In this document: positions 1-9,028 of the stretch, in pieces
Layout of the letters: each line of letters begins with the position of its first letter
Numbering within the stretch: the first letter of the stretch is position 1
DNA from: an uncultured Clostridia bacterium
GTDB taxonomy: Bacteria > Bacillota > Clostridia > Christensenellales > Pumilibacteraceae
Reading direction: 5' to 3'
Length of the DNA stretch: 64,000 nt
Assembly: GCA_947175195.1 (NCBI GenBank)
Contig: CAMWLQ010000001.1
Coordinates: forward strand, 186,001-250,000
The notes under the pieces: model-generated
What the model was told of the DNA's origin: nothing
Database searches by the model: none
The model's input: the letters and a program-made list of their open reading frames with translations, nothing else
Translations under genes and position numbers: made by a program

Positions 1-738
1 GTCGATTTTGCCGCGCAGTACGGCGTACACCTCCGACCGCTCAAACGACAGGTCGGTGTCTTGCATTACGCAGTCTATCAGCTTGAGATTTTTGCAATAG
101 CACAGCGGTTGCGTGCCTATAATCGTGCAGTTTTTAAAGGTCAGGTTTTTGCTGTACCAGCCGAGGTACTCGCCTATAACCACGCTGTTTTCCACCGTAA
201 CGTTTTTACTGTGCCAAAACGCGTCCTTGGTATTGAGCGTGCTGTCCATGATTATGGCGTCCTCAACGTACTGAAAGGAATATTTGCCTTTAAAGTTCAA
301 CCGCCGCATGGCAAGGTTTTTTGCGCGCATCATAAAGTATTCGCTTGTCGCGGTGGAATCGGTCAGCCTGATGCCGCTCGACGACCAGCCGAATTCGGGC
401 GAAATTATATCGCAATCGCGCATGACGGTGCTTTTACATTCCCTAAGCGCCTTTATGCCATGCAGCTTGGAGTTTACTATATTTATGTTTTGGCTGTACC
501 ACAACGCGGCGCGGCACTTTTCGGTGAGCTCGCAGTTTTCCAGCGTTACAACGCGGTCGTGCCAAAGCGGATAGCGTAAGTCGAAATAGCAGTTTTTTGC
601 CTCCACCACGCCGCATTCCTTGAGCGCGCTTTCGCCGTCGGCGGGACCTTGAAACTTGCAATTTTCTATTTGCACGTATTCCAGCCCGTACAGCGCGCGT
701 TCCTCGTCCATCGTTTTGTTTTCAATCTTGACCGCCAT
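1..738 (-). CDS. DUF3737 family protein (partial, C-terminus cut by window)
   Basis: The reading frame runs from an ATG at 736-738 to the window edge without a stop, so the C-terminus is missing. The translation (MAVKIENKTMDEERALYGLE...) is a chain of short strand-turn units (VQIENCKFQG, CYFDLRYPLWH, VTLENCELTE, IVNSKLHGI, VMRDCDIIS), as expected for a right-handed beta-helix. It matches my memory of the DUF3737 family, whose biochemical role is unknown to me. The start overlaps the end of the upstream membrane-protein gene by 17 bp, so the two are translationally linked. Family call is good; function is not assigned. Confidence 0.8.
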   Translation of the reverse strand, partial: MAVKIENKTMDEERALYGLEYVQIENCKFQGPADGESALKECGVVEAKNCYFDLRYPLWHDRVVTLENCELTEKCRAALWYSQNINIVNSKLHGIKALRECKSTVMRDCDIISPEFGWSSSGIRLTDSTATSEYFMMRAKNLAMRRLNFKGKYSFQYVEDAIIMDSTLNTKDAFWHSKNVTVENSVVIGEYLGWYSKNLTFKNCTIIGTQPLCYCKNLKLIDCVMQDTDLSFERSEVYAVLRGKID

Positions 739-1270
739 CGGTTTTTCTCCCGTTTATGTTATCGTTAATGTAATTCAAAATCGGCTTATAGTCCAGTATA
801 TGTTTCATCTTATACTTTTTGATTTTTCCCTTGTCGTCCTTTGCCTTGATCGTCACGGTAGCCGTGCAACCGCGCTTTTCGTAGAACGCGCTTTTGTGCT
901 CGACTGACGTTATACTGTCAAGCGGAACGGACTTTCGGCTGTCGGCGCCGCGTCGTTTGAGCACAACGCGCGTGTTGTACACGGTGTACGTTTGCTCGTT
1001 GCCCATTGACGCCAAAATCGTGATTGCGGTTACAATAAACACCGTCACGGGCAGCGCTATGCCGAAAAATACGGAAATAAAAAATGTAAATGCCAGCCCG
1101 ACGGCAAGCACCGTAGCAATAGACAGCCTGAAAATAAGCATTCCCCTGCGGTACGCCTTGTAGTCCATTATGCGCTGAAAAACAATTTCTTCTTTTTGCT
1201 CCTGCGGCGGAGTTTCGGTCACGCCGTCCGCGGCAAGCGTTTGCGTTTCGTCATTGGCTTGATTGTTCAT
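722..1270 (-). CDS. PH-like domain membrane protein
   Basis: A 182-residue protein with a polar, acidic N-terminus (about 1-40), two closely spaced hydrophobic segments (about 47-65 and 68-88) and a cytosolic-looking C-terminal domain. That domain (TYTVYNTRVVLKRRGADSRK, then SVPLDSITSVEH) has the pattern of bacterial PH-like domains of the YdbS/bPH2 type: a strand, a basic loop and a 'VPLDxIxSV' strand. No enzymatic residues are recognised. It lies 4 bp downstream of the antiporter gene and overlaps the DUF3737 gene, so it is probably an operon member. PH-like is inferred from pattern only; it could simply be called a two-TM hypothetical protein. Confidence 0.7.
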   Translation of the reverse strand: MNNQANDETQTLAADGVTETPPQEQKEEIVFQRIMDYKAYRRGMLIFRLSIATVLAVGLAFTFFISVFFGIALPVTVFIVTAITILASMGNEQTYTVYNTRVVLKRRGADSRKSVPLDSITSVEHKSAFYEKRGCTATVTIKAKDDKGKIKKYKMKHILDYKPILNYINDNINGRKTDGGQD

Positions 1271-1274
1271 TATT

Positions 1275-2273
1275 CTACCCTATGATTATTCCGGTGGTGA
1301 TTAACAGGTAAATCACGTAAAGCACGGGCGGCACAGCATTTATAGCCTGCACCCCCCAAAGCGCATGTTTCTTGTTGCACTTGTTTTTCAAAAGCATCAT
1401 GCCGAGCGTGGAGACGGTAGCGATTACGCCCAGTATAAGCAGCCATTTGGAATCGGTGTTCAAAATGTATATGCCCGAACTGTTAGGGATAAACGAGAAC
1501 ACGTCCGCCACAAACAGTATTGCAAAGTTGAACACGTTGGAGCCTATTATATTGCCTGCGGCGGCGTTAAAGTTGCCGCGGTGGCAAAGCGTAACCGAGG
1601 ATATAAGCTCGGGCAGGCTTGTGGCAACGCCGAGGAACAACGCGCCAGCAAACGTCTTGCCGAGGTTGAGCTTGTCCGCCACCATGTCGGTAAGGTAAGT
1701 CATTGCAATGGACGCACCTATAAGTACTATCGCGCATGCGATAAACCGAATTACGGCTTGCTTGAGCGTAATACCTTCGTCGCTCTTTTCGTCGTCGCCT
1801 TCCGACGTTTTGGGCATGCGCCGCACAAACATCACGTACAGCACCAACACGGCGGGCGACACGACCGAAAACCAAGTAAACTGCATATATTCGGCAAAGT
1901 ACAGCCCCGCCGCGACCAGCGCGTACATTCCACACGCAACGGCAAGCGCCGTGTAGTAGAACGTGCTGAATTGTGCCTTTTTCAAGCCGCGCGAATAGAT
2001 GAGCAGTATCACGCCGAAAAACGCGAGGTTAATAAGATCGGAGCCCAAGATGTTGCCGATTATCATGGAGTTTTCTTTTACTATCCACACCGCGGAAAGC
2101 GACGTAAACAGCTCGGGCAAGCTTGTTACTGCGGCAAGCATTACGCCGCCAATGAACGCGCCCGAAATATTGCTTTTGGCGTCCATTATATCGACGTACT
2201 TGCCCAGCTTGATAGACAGCGTCACGATAACCGCGACCATCGCTATATATCCGATATAAACCAACCAGTCCAC
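1275..2273 (-). CDS. Calcium/sodium antiporter (CaCA family, YrbG-like)
   Basis: A 332-residue integral membrane protein with about ten hydrophobic segments and the two inverted alpha-repeats of the Ca2+/cation antiporter superfamily. Repeat 1 has VTSLPELFTSLSAV followed by GNILGSDLINLAF. Repeat 2 has GVATSLPELISSVTL followed by GNIIGSNVFNFAI. The acidic residue of each SLPEL motif is expected to bind the exchanged cation. The usual role is Ca2+ extrusion driven by Na+ (or K+) across the cytoplasmic membrane; the exact ions cannot be read from sequence. The start is GTG at 2273 behind an AGAGGAG ribosome site. It follows the radical SAM gene by 14 bp in the same direction. Confidence 0.92.
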   Translation of the reverse strand: MDWLVYIGYIAMVAVIVTLSIKLGKYVDIMDAKSNISGAFIGGVMLAAVTSLPELFTSLSAVWIVKENSMIIGNILGSDLINLAFFGVILLIYSRGLKKAQFSTFYYTALAVACGMYALVAAGLYFAEYMQFTWFSVVSPAVLVLYVMFVRRMPKTSEGDDEKSDEGITLKQAVIRFIACAIVLIGASIAMTYLTDMVADKLNLGKTFAGALFLGVATSLPELISSVTLCHRGNFNAAAGNIIGSNVFNFAILFVADVFSFIPNSSGIYILNTDSKWLLILGVIATVSTLGMMLLKNKCNKKHALWGVQAINAVPPVLYVIYLLITTGIIIG

Positions 2274-2287
2274 TATTAGCTCCTCTA

Positions 2288-2899
2288 CTAAGCTCCGTTA
2301 TAGTTGTCGGCAACGTACTTGCGCACGCGCAGCGGTATTCCCATATTATCGCACAGTTTTTTGCAATTTGCAATATCTTTTTCGCCTATTACGTCAACTA
2401 CGGTAAAAATTACGTCAAGTCCTTCCGATTTGCAGCACTTGGCAAAGTCCAGCACCCCGTCGAACGCATTACTACCGAACGAGGAACGCGTTACACTTAG
2501 GTACTTGTCCGCAGTGCAGTTGTTGAGCGAAACGGACACTACGTCCATATCTTTCAGCTCGGGCGCGATGTTCCTGCCGTTTACAAGACTGCCCAGCCCG
2601 TTGGTGTTCAGCCGCGTGGTATAACCCCGCCGCTTAAGCTCGCGCGCGACCGGCACAAGCACTTTCATGTTTTCGGTAGGCTCGCCGTAGCCGCAAAACA
2701 CAACCTCGCCGCAGCCGTAGCTCAGTCCGTCAAACGCCGCAAGCACGGCGCTTTCATCCGCGGGCTCATTGTCCAACCACAAAACGGTGTCCTTTACGCC
2801 GCCGCCCGTGTTGCGAATACAAAACGTGCAAGCATTGCTGCATTTGTTGGTCAAATTTATATATGCCTTTCCGTCCAGCATATATGCATAGTTGTTCAT
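2288..2899 (-). CDS. TatD-associated radical SAM protein
   Basis: A 203-residue short radical SAM protein. The N-terminal CSNACTFC motif (C-x3-C-x2-C, residues about 20-27) would hold the 4Fe-4S cluster, and VVFCGYGEPTENM is the glycine-rich GGEP-like SAM-binding strand. It matches the small radical SAM family that is encoded next to TatD nucleases; its substrate is unknown. Here it starts inside the TatD stop codon (TAATG overlap at 2897-2901), so translation is coupled to tatD. A role in repair or processing together with TatD is inference from gene linkage only. Confidence 0.88.
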   Translation of the reverse strand: MNNYAYMLDGKAYINLTNKCSNACTFCIRNTGGGVKDTVLWLDNEPADESAVLAAFDGLSYGCGEVVFCGYGEPTENMKVLVPVARELKRRGYTTRLNTNGLGSLVNGRNIAPELKDMDVVSVSLNNCTADKYLSVTRSSFGSNAFDGVLDFAKCCKSEGLDVIFTVVDVIGEKDIANCKKLCDNMGIPLRVRKYVADNYNGA

Positions 2900-3669
2900 T
2901 ATTTTATCCTGAACGCGCGTTTGGCGTTTTCATTGGTAATGCGCACCATTTGCTCGTACGGCACACCCTTTATTTCGGCAAGCCGCTTGGCTACAAGCGC
3001 AACGTTTTTGGGATAGTTGAGTCCGTAACGCTTTGGCATAGGCGTCAGGTACGGGCTGTCCGTTTCCACAAGCAAGCGGTCGAGCGGCACGTACTCCGCA
3101 GCACGCACAAGGTTGACCGCGTTGTTGTAAGTGACCGTGCCCGAAAAGGAAATGTAAAAATTCTTTTTTACAAAGTACTCGGCGATTTCCCTCGAGCTGG
3201 AAAAACAGTGCATTATCGCGCCGTCGGGATAGTCGCGCGTTTTACTGAACTCCACAAACTCCCCGTAAGAATCGCGCTGGTGAAACACAATGGGCAAATG
3301 CAGCTCGCGCGCCAAATCGTACTGCTTTTCCATAGCGACAAGCTGCAGCTGCCTGTCCGAGCCGTCGCGGTGAAAATCCATGCCGATTTCCCCTATCGCC
3401 AGCACCTTGTCGCAAACCTTTGCCATGTCGCGCAGCTTTTGTATATTCTCGTCGGTTACGGTGTCGGCGTCATAAGGATGAACGCCCACCGTCGCGTATA
3501 TGCGCGGATTACTTTTTGCCAAATCGACGCAGGTTTGGGAGGAAGGCAAATCGCAGCCAACGCAAACGATATATTCCAGCCCGTCTTCGTCCATGCTCGA
3601 TATAATCTTATCCGCGCCGCCCTCGCCGTACTGTTCGTCGTAGATATGCGCGTGCGAATCGATCAGCAT
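2899..3669 (-). CDS. tatD: TatD family metal-dependent hydrolase
   Basis: A 256-residue TIM-barrel amidohydrolase of the TatD DNase family. Metal ligands are visible in SHAHIY (His6, His8), in the GEIGMDF strand (Glu), in VFHQRD and MHCFSSS (His), and in LLVETDSPYL (Asp). The length fits the family. TatD proteins are cytosolic 3'-5' exonucleases or D-aminoacyl-tRNA deacylase-like enzymes. It overlaps the end of metG by 7 bp, the usual metG-tatD arrangement of Firmicutes. The commonly linked rnmV is absent and rsmA lies about 20 kb away (24088-24915). Confidence 0.93.
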   Translation of the reverse strand: MLIDSHAHIYDEQYGEGGADKIISSMDEDGLEYIVCVGCDLPSSQTCVDLAKSNPRIYATVGVHPYDADTVTDENIQKLRDMAKVCDKVLAIGEIGMDFHRDGSDRQLQLVAMEKQYDLARELHLPIVFHQRDSYGEFVEFSKTRDYPDGAIMHCFSSSREIAEYFVKKNFYISFSGTVTYNNAVNLVRAAEYVPLDRLLVETDSPYLTPMPKRYGLNYPKNVALVAKRLAEIKGVPYEQMVRITNENAKRAFRIK

Positions 3670-5627
3670 ATTTTGTCACCCGCCTCGCCGTCGGGATGAA
3701 CAAGCCGCGGCAAGCCGTTCTCGCCTACCGAGCACAAAAGCATGCCCTCGGAGGTAACGCCGCACAGCTTGGCGGGCTTGAGGTTGGCGACAAGCGCGAC
3801 CTTTTTGCCGACAAGGCTTTCGGGCGTGTACGCCATCGCTATGCCGGACACTATCGTGCGGCGGCGCGTGCCGTCAAACACGGTAAGCTTTAACAGCTTT
3901 TTGGCTTTTTCTATTTTTTCGCACGCCTCGATTTGCCCGACCAACAACTGCGTTTTGAAAAAGTCGTCAATGGCGATTTGCTCGGGCGCGGTCTCCTCTT
4001 GCGGCTTTTTTGACTCGGCAGCAGCCGCGAGCTTTTGCTCGACGGGCTTGTCCGTTTTATTCATTTGCTCGGCTAATTCTTCCAATTCCTTAAGCTCCTT
4101 TTTTACGTCAAGCCTGTTAAGTATGGGCTCGATTTCGGTAGTGGCGTATTCGGCTTGCGCGCCGAACGTCATTGTATCGAAACCTGTGGGCACAGGCAAG
4201 CCAAGTCCCGCGAATATACGTTTGGGGTACTTGGTGAGGAATGGCAACAGCAGTCCGCCGACCACGCGTATGCCCTCGGTAAGATTGTACATTACGGCAT
4301 TGAGCCTGTCCTTTTCGCCGTTCTTGTTAAGCTCCCACGGTTTGTTGGCGTCTATATACTTGTTGGACATATCTATCACGCCGAATATCTTGCTTAGCGC
4401 AAGGTGCAGTTCGGGCATGTCCATCAAAGGTCTAACCTCGTCGAGCAGTCCGTTGACCGCATTCGTGTATTCCTCGTCGCGCTTGTCGACCGTTGCGGGA
4501 CGGGTAAGCTTGCCCTCGAAATACTGGCGATTCATCGCAAACGTGCGGCGAACAAGGTTGCCGAGGTCGTTTACTATATTGTTGTTGATTGACGTTACAA
4601 GCAGCTCGTTGGTGTAGTTGCTGTCGTCGCCGAACGGCATCGAGGAAAGCAAATAGTACCTGAGCGCGTCAACGCCGTATCTTTCCGAAAGAATGAACGG
4701 GTCGACCACGTTGCCCTTGCTCTTGCTCATCTTGTCGCCGTCAAACATTATCCAGCCGTGACCGTACACCTTTTTGGGTAGCGGCACATCCAGCGCCATA
4801 AGTATTGCGGGCCACACGATTGCATGAAAGCGCACAATCTCCTTTGCCATCATGTGCATGTCGCACGGCCAGTATTTTTTGTAAAGGCCGTCGTCCTTGC
4901 CGCAGTAGCCGAGCGCCGTGAGGTAGTTGGGCAACGCGTCAATCCACACGTACACCACGTGTTTGGGATCGAACGGCACCTTAACGCCCCAGTCGAAGGA
5001 CGTGCGCGTAACCGCAAAGTCGGTAAGCCCCTTATCTATAAAGTTGTTCACCATTTCCTTCACGCGCGAATCGGGCTGCAAAAAGTCCGTTTCGGTGAGC
5101 AGCTTGCGCACGCGGTCGGCGTACTTGCTCAGGCGGAAAAAATAGCACTCCTGCTTTTCGTCGCGCACAGGTCTGCCGCAGTCGGGGCACTTGCCGTCGA
5201 CAAGCTGGGACGCCGTCCAAAACGATTCGCACGGCTCGCAGTACTTGCCCGAATACTCGGACTTGTAAATATCGCCCTTTTCGTACAGGCGCGTAAAGAT
5301 TTCGGCAACCGCCTTTTCGTGATCCTTATCGGTAGTGCGGATAAAGCCGTCGTTGTTTATGTCCATAAGCTGCCACAGCTTTTTTATCTTGTCCGCCAAG
5401 CCGTCCACAAACGCCTGCGGTTTTAAGCCGCGCGCCTCGGCTGCCTTTTGCACCTTTTGTCCGTGCTCGTCCGTGCCGGTAAGGTAATACACGTCGTAGC
5501 CGTCCATGCGCTTAAACCGCGCAATGGCGTCGCTGGCAACCGTAGTGTAGCAATGCCCGATGTGCAGGCTGCCGCTGGCGTAATATATAGGCGTGGTAAT
5601 GTAAAATGTTTTCTTTTTATTAGGCAT
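3663..5627 (-). CDS. metG: Methionine--tRNA ligase
   Basis: A 654-residue MetRS that charges tRNA-Met with methionine in the cytosol. The catalytic domain has HIGH (residues 22-25) and KMSKS (299-303). A zinc knuckle with two CxxC pairs (Cys130/133 and Cys147/150) interrupts the Rossmann fold. An alpha-helical anticodon domain follows, then a K/E-rich linker (about 500-540) and a C-terminal EMAP/Trbp111 tRNA-binding domain (about 545-654, with VGQIEACEKIEKAKKLLKL). The ATG follows an AAGGGG ribosome site. It lies 21 bp downstream of the ABC exporter gene and overlaps tatD. Confidence 0.97.
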   Translation of the reverse strand: MPNKKKTFYITTPIYYASGSLHIGHCYTTVASDAIARFKRMDGYDVYYLTGTDEHGQKVQKAAEARGLKPQAFVDGLADKIKKLWQLMDINNDGFIRTTDKDHEKAVAEIFTRLYEKGDIYKSEYSGKYCEPCESFWTASQLVDGKCPDCGRPVRDEKQECYFFRLSKYADRVRKLLTETDFLQPDSRVKEMVNNFIDKGLTDFAVTRTSFDWGVKVPFDPKHVVYVWIDALPNYLTALGYCGKDDGLYKKYWPCDMHMMAKEIVRFHAIVWPAILMALDVPLPKKVYGHGWIMFDGDKMSKSKGNVVDPFILSERYGVDALRYYLLSSMPFGDDSNYTNELLVTSINNNIVNDLGNLVRRTFAMNRQYFEGKLTRPATVDKRDEEYTNAVNGLLDEVRPLMDMPELHLALSKIFGVIDMSNKYIDANKPWELNKNGEKDRLNAVMYNLTEGIRVVGGLLLPFLTKYPKRIFAGLGLPVPTGFDTMTFGAQAEYATTEIEPILNRLDVKKELKELEELAEQMNKTDKPVEQKLAAAAESKKPQEETAPEQIAIDDFFKTQLLVGQIEACEKIEKAKKLLKLTVFDGTRRRTIVSGIAMAYTPESLVGKKVALVANLKPAKLCGVTSEGMLLCSVGENGLPRLVHPDGEAGDKIC

Positions 5628-5648
5628 GATTAGTTCGCCCCTTAAATA

Positions 5649-8420
5649 TTATTCTGTTCTTAATGCTACGACGGGGTCTTTCTTTGCGGCTAACCGCGCA
5701 GGAATAAGTCCCGAAATGAGCGTCAACACGATTGACAGCGCAATCATAATAAGCGCCGTCGGGAACGGCAAAGCAGCAATACCGTATATGCCCACCGCGT
5801 TGCCTACAATAAGGTTGAGTATGCCCTGAATTATGTAGGTAACGGCAATACCGATTATACCCGATACCGCGCCTATGATAAACGTTTCGGCATTGAACAG
5901 CGCCGATACGTCGCGCTTTCTGCCTCCCAGCGAGCGGATGACGCCTATTTCCTTTATGCGCTCTATTACGGACACGTAAGTGATTATAGCTATCATTACT
6001 GTGGAAACGACAAGCGACAGCGACGTGAACGCAACCAGCGCGACGGTAATAATGTCTATAAAGCTGCTTATCATTTCGATGACTATGGCAAGGTTGTCGC
6101 TGTAGGTTATATCCTCTCTTTCGTCAGCCTCCCAAACCTCATCGTCAATCGTAATCGCCTTGCTGCTATTCCACTTGTCGAGGTACGAACAAACCTCGTC
6201 CTTAAGTTCGAAGTTGGTGGGATATATGGAAATCTTTTGCGGCGTATCCACTCCACCCACGTCGCGTTTGGTAAGCGTGTACGCGGTCGGAATTGCCGAT
6301 GACGGCAATCCCATTATACTCGACAAAAAGCCGAGCGACGACGAGTTGCCTAATATTGCCTCACGTTCGTACGGTACGCCGTTATGCTGATAGGAGTAGT
6401 TGTAGGTAATTCCCCTAACACCGTCGGTCGCAACCATACCCGTAATATCAACGTCGTTATGCGCTGTAAAGTAATCTACTATTTGCGACGACGCGCTGTC
6501 AGCCAAAATCTCCTCGGTGAGCGCGCTCGTGTAAAAGAAACCGCGGCTCAAGCTGCCGTACGATACGGACGCCTTGGGTTTGAGTATAGCGGTAATCTTC
6601 AGTTTTTTGCCTGTCGTCCAGCTACTGTCGGCAACGGCATTGTATGTAAACGGAGTTTTGGCGGCAAGCTCGGCGTCCTCCACGGCATTGAACACCGTGT
6701 CGTTGGGATACCAAACAAATTCCTTGCCTAAAAGCTCCTCGTAAGAGAATCTGTCCTTCCACAGCGCCGCGTCGTAATCCTCGTCGTCAACAGCTTTGTA
6801 TGCGAGGTTCAAAAACTCTTTTTGCGAAAAGTAGCCGAACTGCGCAAGCAACAAGTCGGTAAGCGACACCTCGTCGTCCACTACAATCATTATCTCGTCC
6901 GCCTCGGTAGCCACCTTACTCGTTTCGGGATCGGACACAAATTCGTACTGTGACAAAATAAAATCCACATTGCTCGGCGCTTGCTTAAAGCTGTCCTTGA
7001 CAACGGAAATGTACGACGTGTATTGCGCAAAATCGGTTTTGCCCAAAAGCTCGGTGTACATATCGAGCGCCGCAGTGAGCGACATTCGCGTTTTACCCAA
7101 GCCCTCCAAATCAAAGTCGGTATACAGGTTGTTGGATAGATTAATGCCGTAATCGGTGGTGATGTCCGCATAGTACTTTTTGGGCATCGCCTTTACGTAC
7201 GAAACATATTCCTTTGTAATATTGTTGGAGATCATGGCATTGCTCATGTCTTTGCCGCGCGCCGCCAAAAACTCGATCATTTGATTGACGTTGACGTAGC
7301 CCTTTTTTATGGATTGCTTAGCCACGCCCGCCTTATCCATGTCGCTCATGCTTTTTATAATCGAGCTGAAATCAAACGCCGATGTGCTGACGGTGACGGG
7401 GTTGCCCGACAGCATATCGTCCTGCATATCCTCTATGTAGTCTTGTACGCCGCTCGACACGGCAAGCACCGTAGCCACGCCTATTATGCCTATAGAGCCA
7501 GCAAAGCACACAAGCAAGGTGCGTTTCAGCTTGGACAACAAGTTCTTTGCTGAAAGCATAAACGCGCTCCACATAGACAACCGCGATTTTTTGCCGCGCG
7601 ATTTTTGCGCCTTTTTCTTGCCGTCCTTGTTCACCTTTTCTTGTTCGTCGGTATCTACCGCTTTGTCCGTATCGACAGCGCCTTCCGCAACGTTTTGCTC
7701 GGCATTGTCTTGCGCGGCATTTTGTTCGCTCTGCTCGGACGGCACAAACGGATTGCTGTCCGATACGACCTCGCCGTCGAGCAAGCGGATGATACGGGTA
7801 GAATACTTTTCGGCAAGCTCGGGATTGTGCGTGACCATGATTACCAAGCAATGCGTTGCAATCTCTTGGATAAGGTCCATAATTTGCACGGACGTTTCGC
7901 TGTCCAGCGCGCCCGTCGGCTCGTCGGCAAGCAAAATCTCGGGCTCGTTTACAAGCGCGCGCGCTATTGCCACGCGCTGCATTTGCCCGCCCGATAACTG
8001 GTTGGGCTTTTTGTTATACAATCCCGCAAGTCCGACTTTGTCGAGCGCCTCTCGCGCACGGCGCACGCGTTCGGGCTTTTCCACGCCCGAAATATTGAGC
8101 GCAAGCTCAACGTTAGCCTGTATGGTTTGGTGCGGAATAAGATTGTACGACTGGAATACAAAGCCTATGCGGTGATTGCGGTATGTGTCCCAATCACGGT
8201 CGTTATAGTTTTCGGTACTCACTCCGTCGATTTGCAAATCGCCCGACGTGTAGTGGTCGAGTCCGCCTATAATATTGAGCAGCGTGGTTTTGCCGCAGCC
8301 CGACGGACCGAGTATCGACACGAACTCGCTTTCACGAAACGACACCGACACGCCCTTGAGTGCATGAACCTTGTCGTCGGCTACCTTATAGTCTTTCGTA
8401 ATGTTTCTAAGCTCTAACAT
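5649..8420 (-). CDS. MacB-type ABC transporter, fused ATPase and permease
   Basis: A 923-residue fusion. Residues 1-230 form a LolD/MacB-type ATPase with Walker A GPSGCGKTT (about 38-46), signature LSGGQMQR and Walker B ILLADEPTGALD. A charged, low-complexity linker (E/N/K rich) follows, then a TM segment near 300, an extracytoplasmic domain of about 400 residues, and three TM segments of an FtsX-like domain at the C-terminus ending LAAKKDPVVALRTE. MacB-like systems move peptides, lipoproteins or antibiotics or act as mechanotransmitters; the substrate here is unknown. Start chosen at ATG 8420 (MLELRNITKDYK) because a TGAGG site lies 6-7 nt upstream; an in-frame ATG at 8432 lies too close to that site. 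It has its own promoter. Confidence 0.9.
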   Translation of the reverse strand: MLELRNITKDYKVADDKVHALKGVSVSFRESEFVSILGPSGCGKTTLLNIIGGLDHYTSGDLQIDGVSTENYNDRDWDTYRNHRIGFVFQSYNLIPHQTIQANVELALNISGVEKPERVRRAREALDKVGLAGLYNKKPNQLSGGQMQRVAIARALVNEPEILLADEPTGALDSETSVQIMDLIQEIATHCLVIMVTHNPELAEKYSTRIIRLLDGEVVSDSNPFVPSEQSEQNAAQDNAEQNVAEGAVDTDKAVDTDEQEKVNKDGKKKAQKSRGKKSRLSMWSAFMLSAKNLLSKLKRTLLVCFAGSIGIIGVATVLAVSSGVQDYIEDMQDDMLSGNPVTVSTSAFDFSSIIKSMSDMDKAGVAKQSIKKGYVNVNQMIEFLAARGKDMSNAMISNNITKEYVSYVKAMPKKYYADITTDYGINLSNNLYTDFDLEGLGKTRMSLTAALDMYTELLGKTDFAQYTSYISVVKDSFKQAPSNVDFILSQYEFVSDPETSKVATEADEIMIVVDDEVSLTDLLLAQFGYFSQKEFLNLAYKAVDDEDYDAALWKDRFSYEELLGKEFVWYPNDTVFNAVEDAELAAKTPFTYNAVADSSWTTGKKLKITAILKPKASVSYGSLSRGFFYTSALTEEILADSASSQIVDYFTAHNDVDITGMVATDGVRGITYNYSYQHNGVPYEREAILGNSSSLGFLSSIMGLPSSAIPTAYTLTKRDVGGVDTPQKISIYPTNFELKDEVCSYLDKWNSSKAITIDDEVWEADEREDITYSDNLAIVIEMISSFIDIITVALVAFTSLSLVVSTVMIAIITYVSVIERIKEIGVIRSLGGRKRDVSALFNAETFIIGAVSGIIGIAVTYIIQGILNLIVGNAVGIYGIAALPFPTALIMIALSIVLTLISGLIPARLAAKKDPVVALRTE

Positions 8421-8458
8421 AAAAAACCTCATATCGGTATATTCATGGACATAGCATA

Positions 8459-8487
8459 AGTATACTCTTTTATTTTAATTTTGTAAA
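8459..8487 (-). promoter_or_regulatory. Promoter of the MacB-type ABC gene
   Basis: On the minus strand TTTACA (8482-8487), a 17-bp spacer and TATACT (8459-8464) form a near-consensus sigma-A promoter about 30 nt upstream of the start codon. Confidence 0.7.
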
Positions 8488-8570
8488 GGAATAATGCGCC
8501 GTTAGCCGACAAAAGACAGTCGCATTTGTCGATATTGTCCTTAGTGCAATATTATCCTCAACACAAATTA

Positions 8571-8598
8571 AAAAAGGAAGTCGATCGACTTCCTTTTT
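8571..8598 (-). terminator. Intrinsic terminator after the 75-residue protein gene
   Basis: Palindrome with arms AAAAAGGAAGTCGA and TCGACTTCCTTTTT, directly downstream of the small gene ending at 8606. On the minus strand the right arm runs into a T-rich tract. Confidence 0.8.
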
Positions 8599-8605
8599 GT
8601 TTGCC

Positions 8606-8833
8606 TTACACCAATGCTTTGAGCTGATCGCTTATCTCGATGAGCTTTTCGCGCTTGACTTCGATTTCCGCCGTGTATTGACGGAAGAACTGCATTTCCG
8701 TTTCGTCAGGCTCTCTCTTGCTTATGATTGCCTCCATAAGCGCAGCCATCGAACGTGTGCGCTTGGTTTCAAGCTCGCGCATCTCTTTTTCGAGCATGTT
8801 AATCTCTTTTGCCAAGTCCTTTCTTAACGACAT
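8606..8833 (-). CDS. Small coiled-coil protein, unknown function
   Basis: A 75-residue, highly charged, almost wholly helical protein (MSLRKDLAKEINMLEKEMRELETKRTR...) with heptad-like leucine/isoleucine spacing. No TM segment, cysteine or known motif is seen. The gene looks real: AGGAG ribosome site at proper distance, a full-consensus promoter upstream and a strong terminator downstream, so it is a monocistronic unit. I do not recognise the family. A structural or regulatory adaptor is plausible but unsupported. Confidence 0.75.
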   Translation of the reverse strand: MSLRKDLAKEINMLEKEMRELETKRTRSMAALMEAIISKREPDETEMQFFRQYTAEIEVKREKLIEISDQLKALV

Positions 8834-8926
8834 AGTTGTTATCTCCTTTTTGGTTTTTATTTTGTAGACGTACTGTTCTTCCGTCCGAGTTTCGAGGGGT
8901 CGGTTGTTATTACGTTTATATCATGC

Positions 8927-8955
8927 ATTATAACAGCCATATCCCCGATTGTCAA
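8927..8955 (-). promoter_or_regulatory. Consensus promoter of the 75-residue protein gene
   Basis: TTGACA (8950-8955), 17-bp spacer, TATAAT (8927-8932) on the minus strand: both boxes are perfect sigma-A consensus. The predicted leader to the start at 8833 is about 85 nt and shows no strong hairpin. Confidence 0.85.
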
Positions 8956-9028
8956 GGAGAACTTTGAAATATTCGGTTATTATTGTACAAAAATCATTTC
9001 AATCACTATGAACGTTTCGCACAAATTA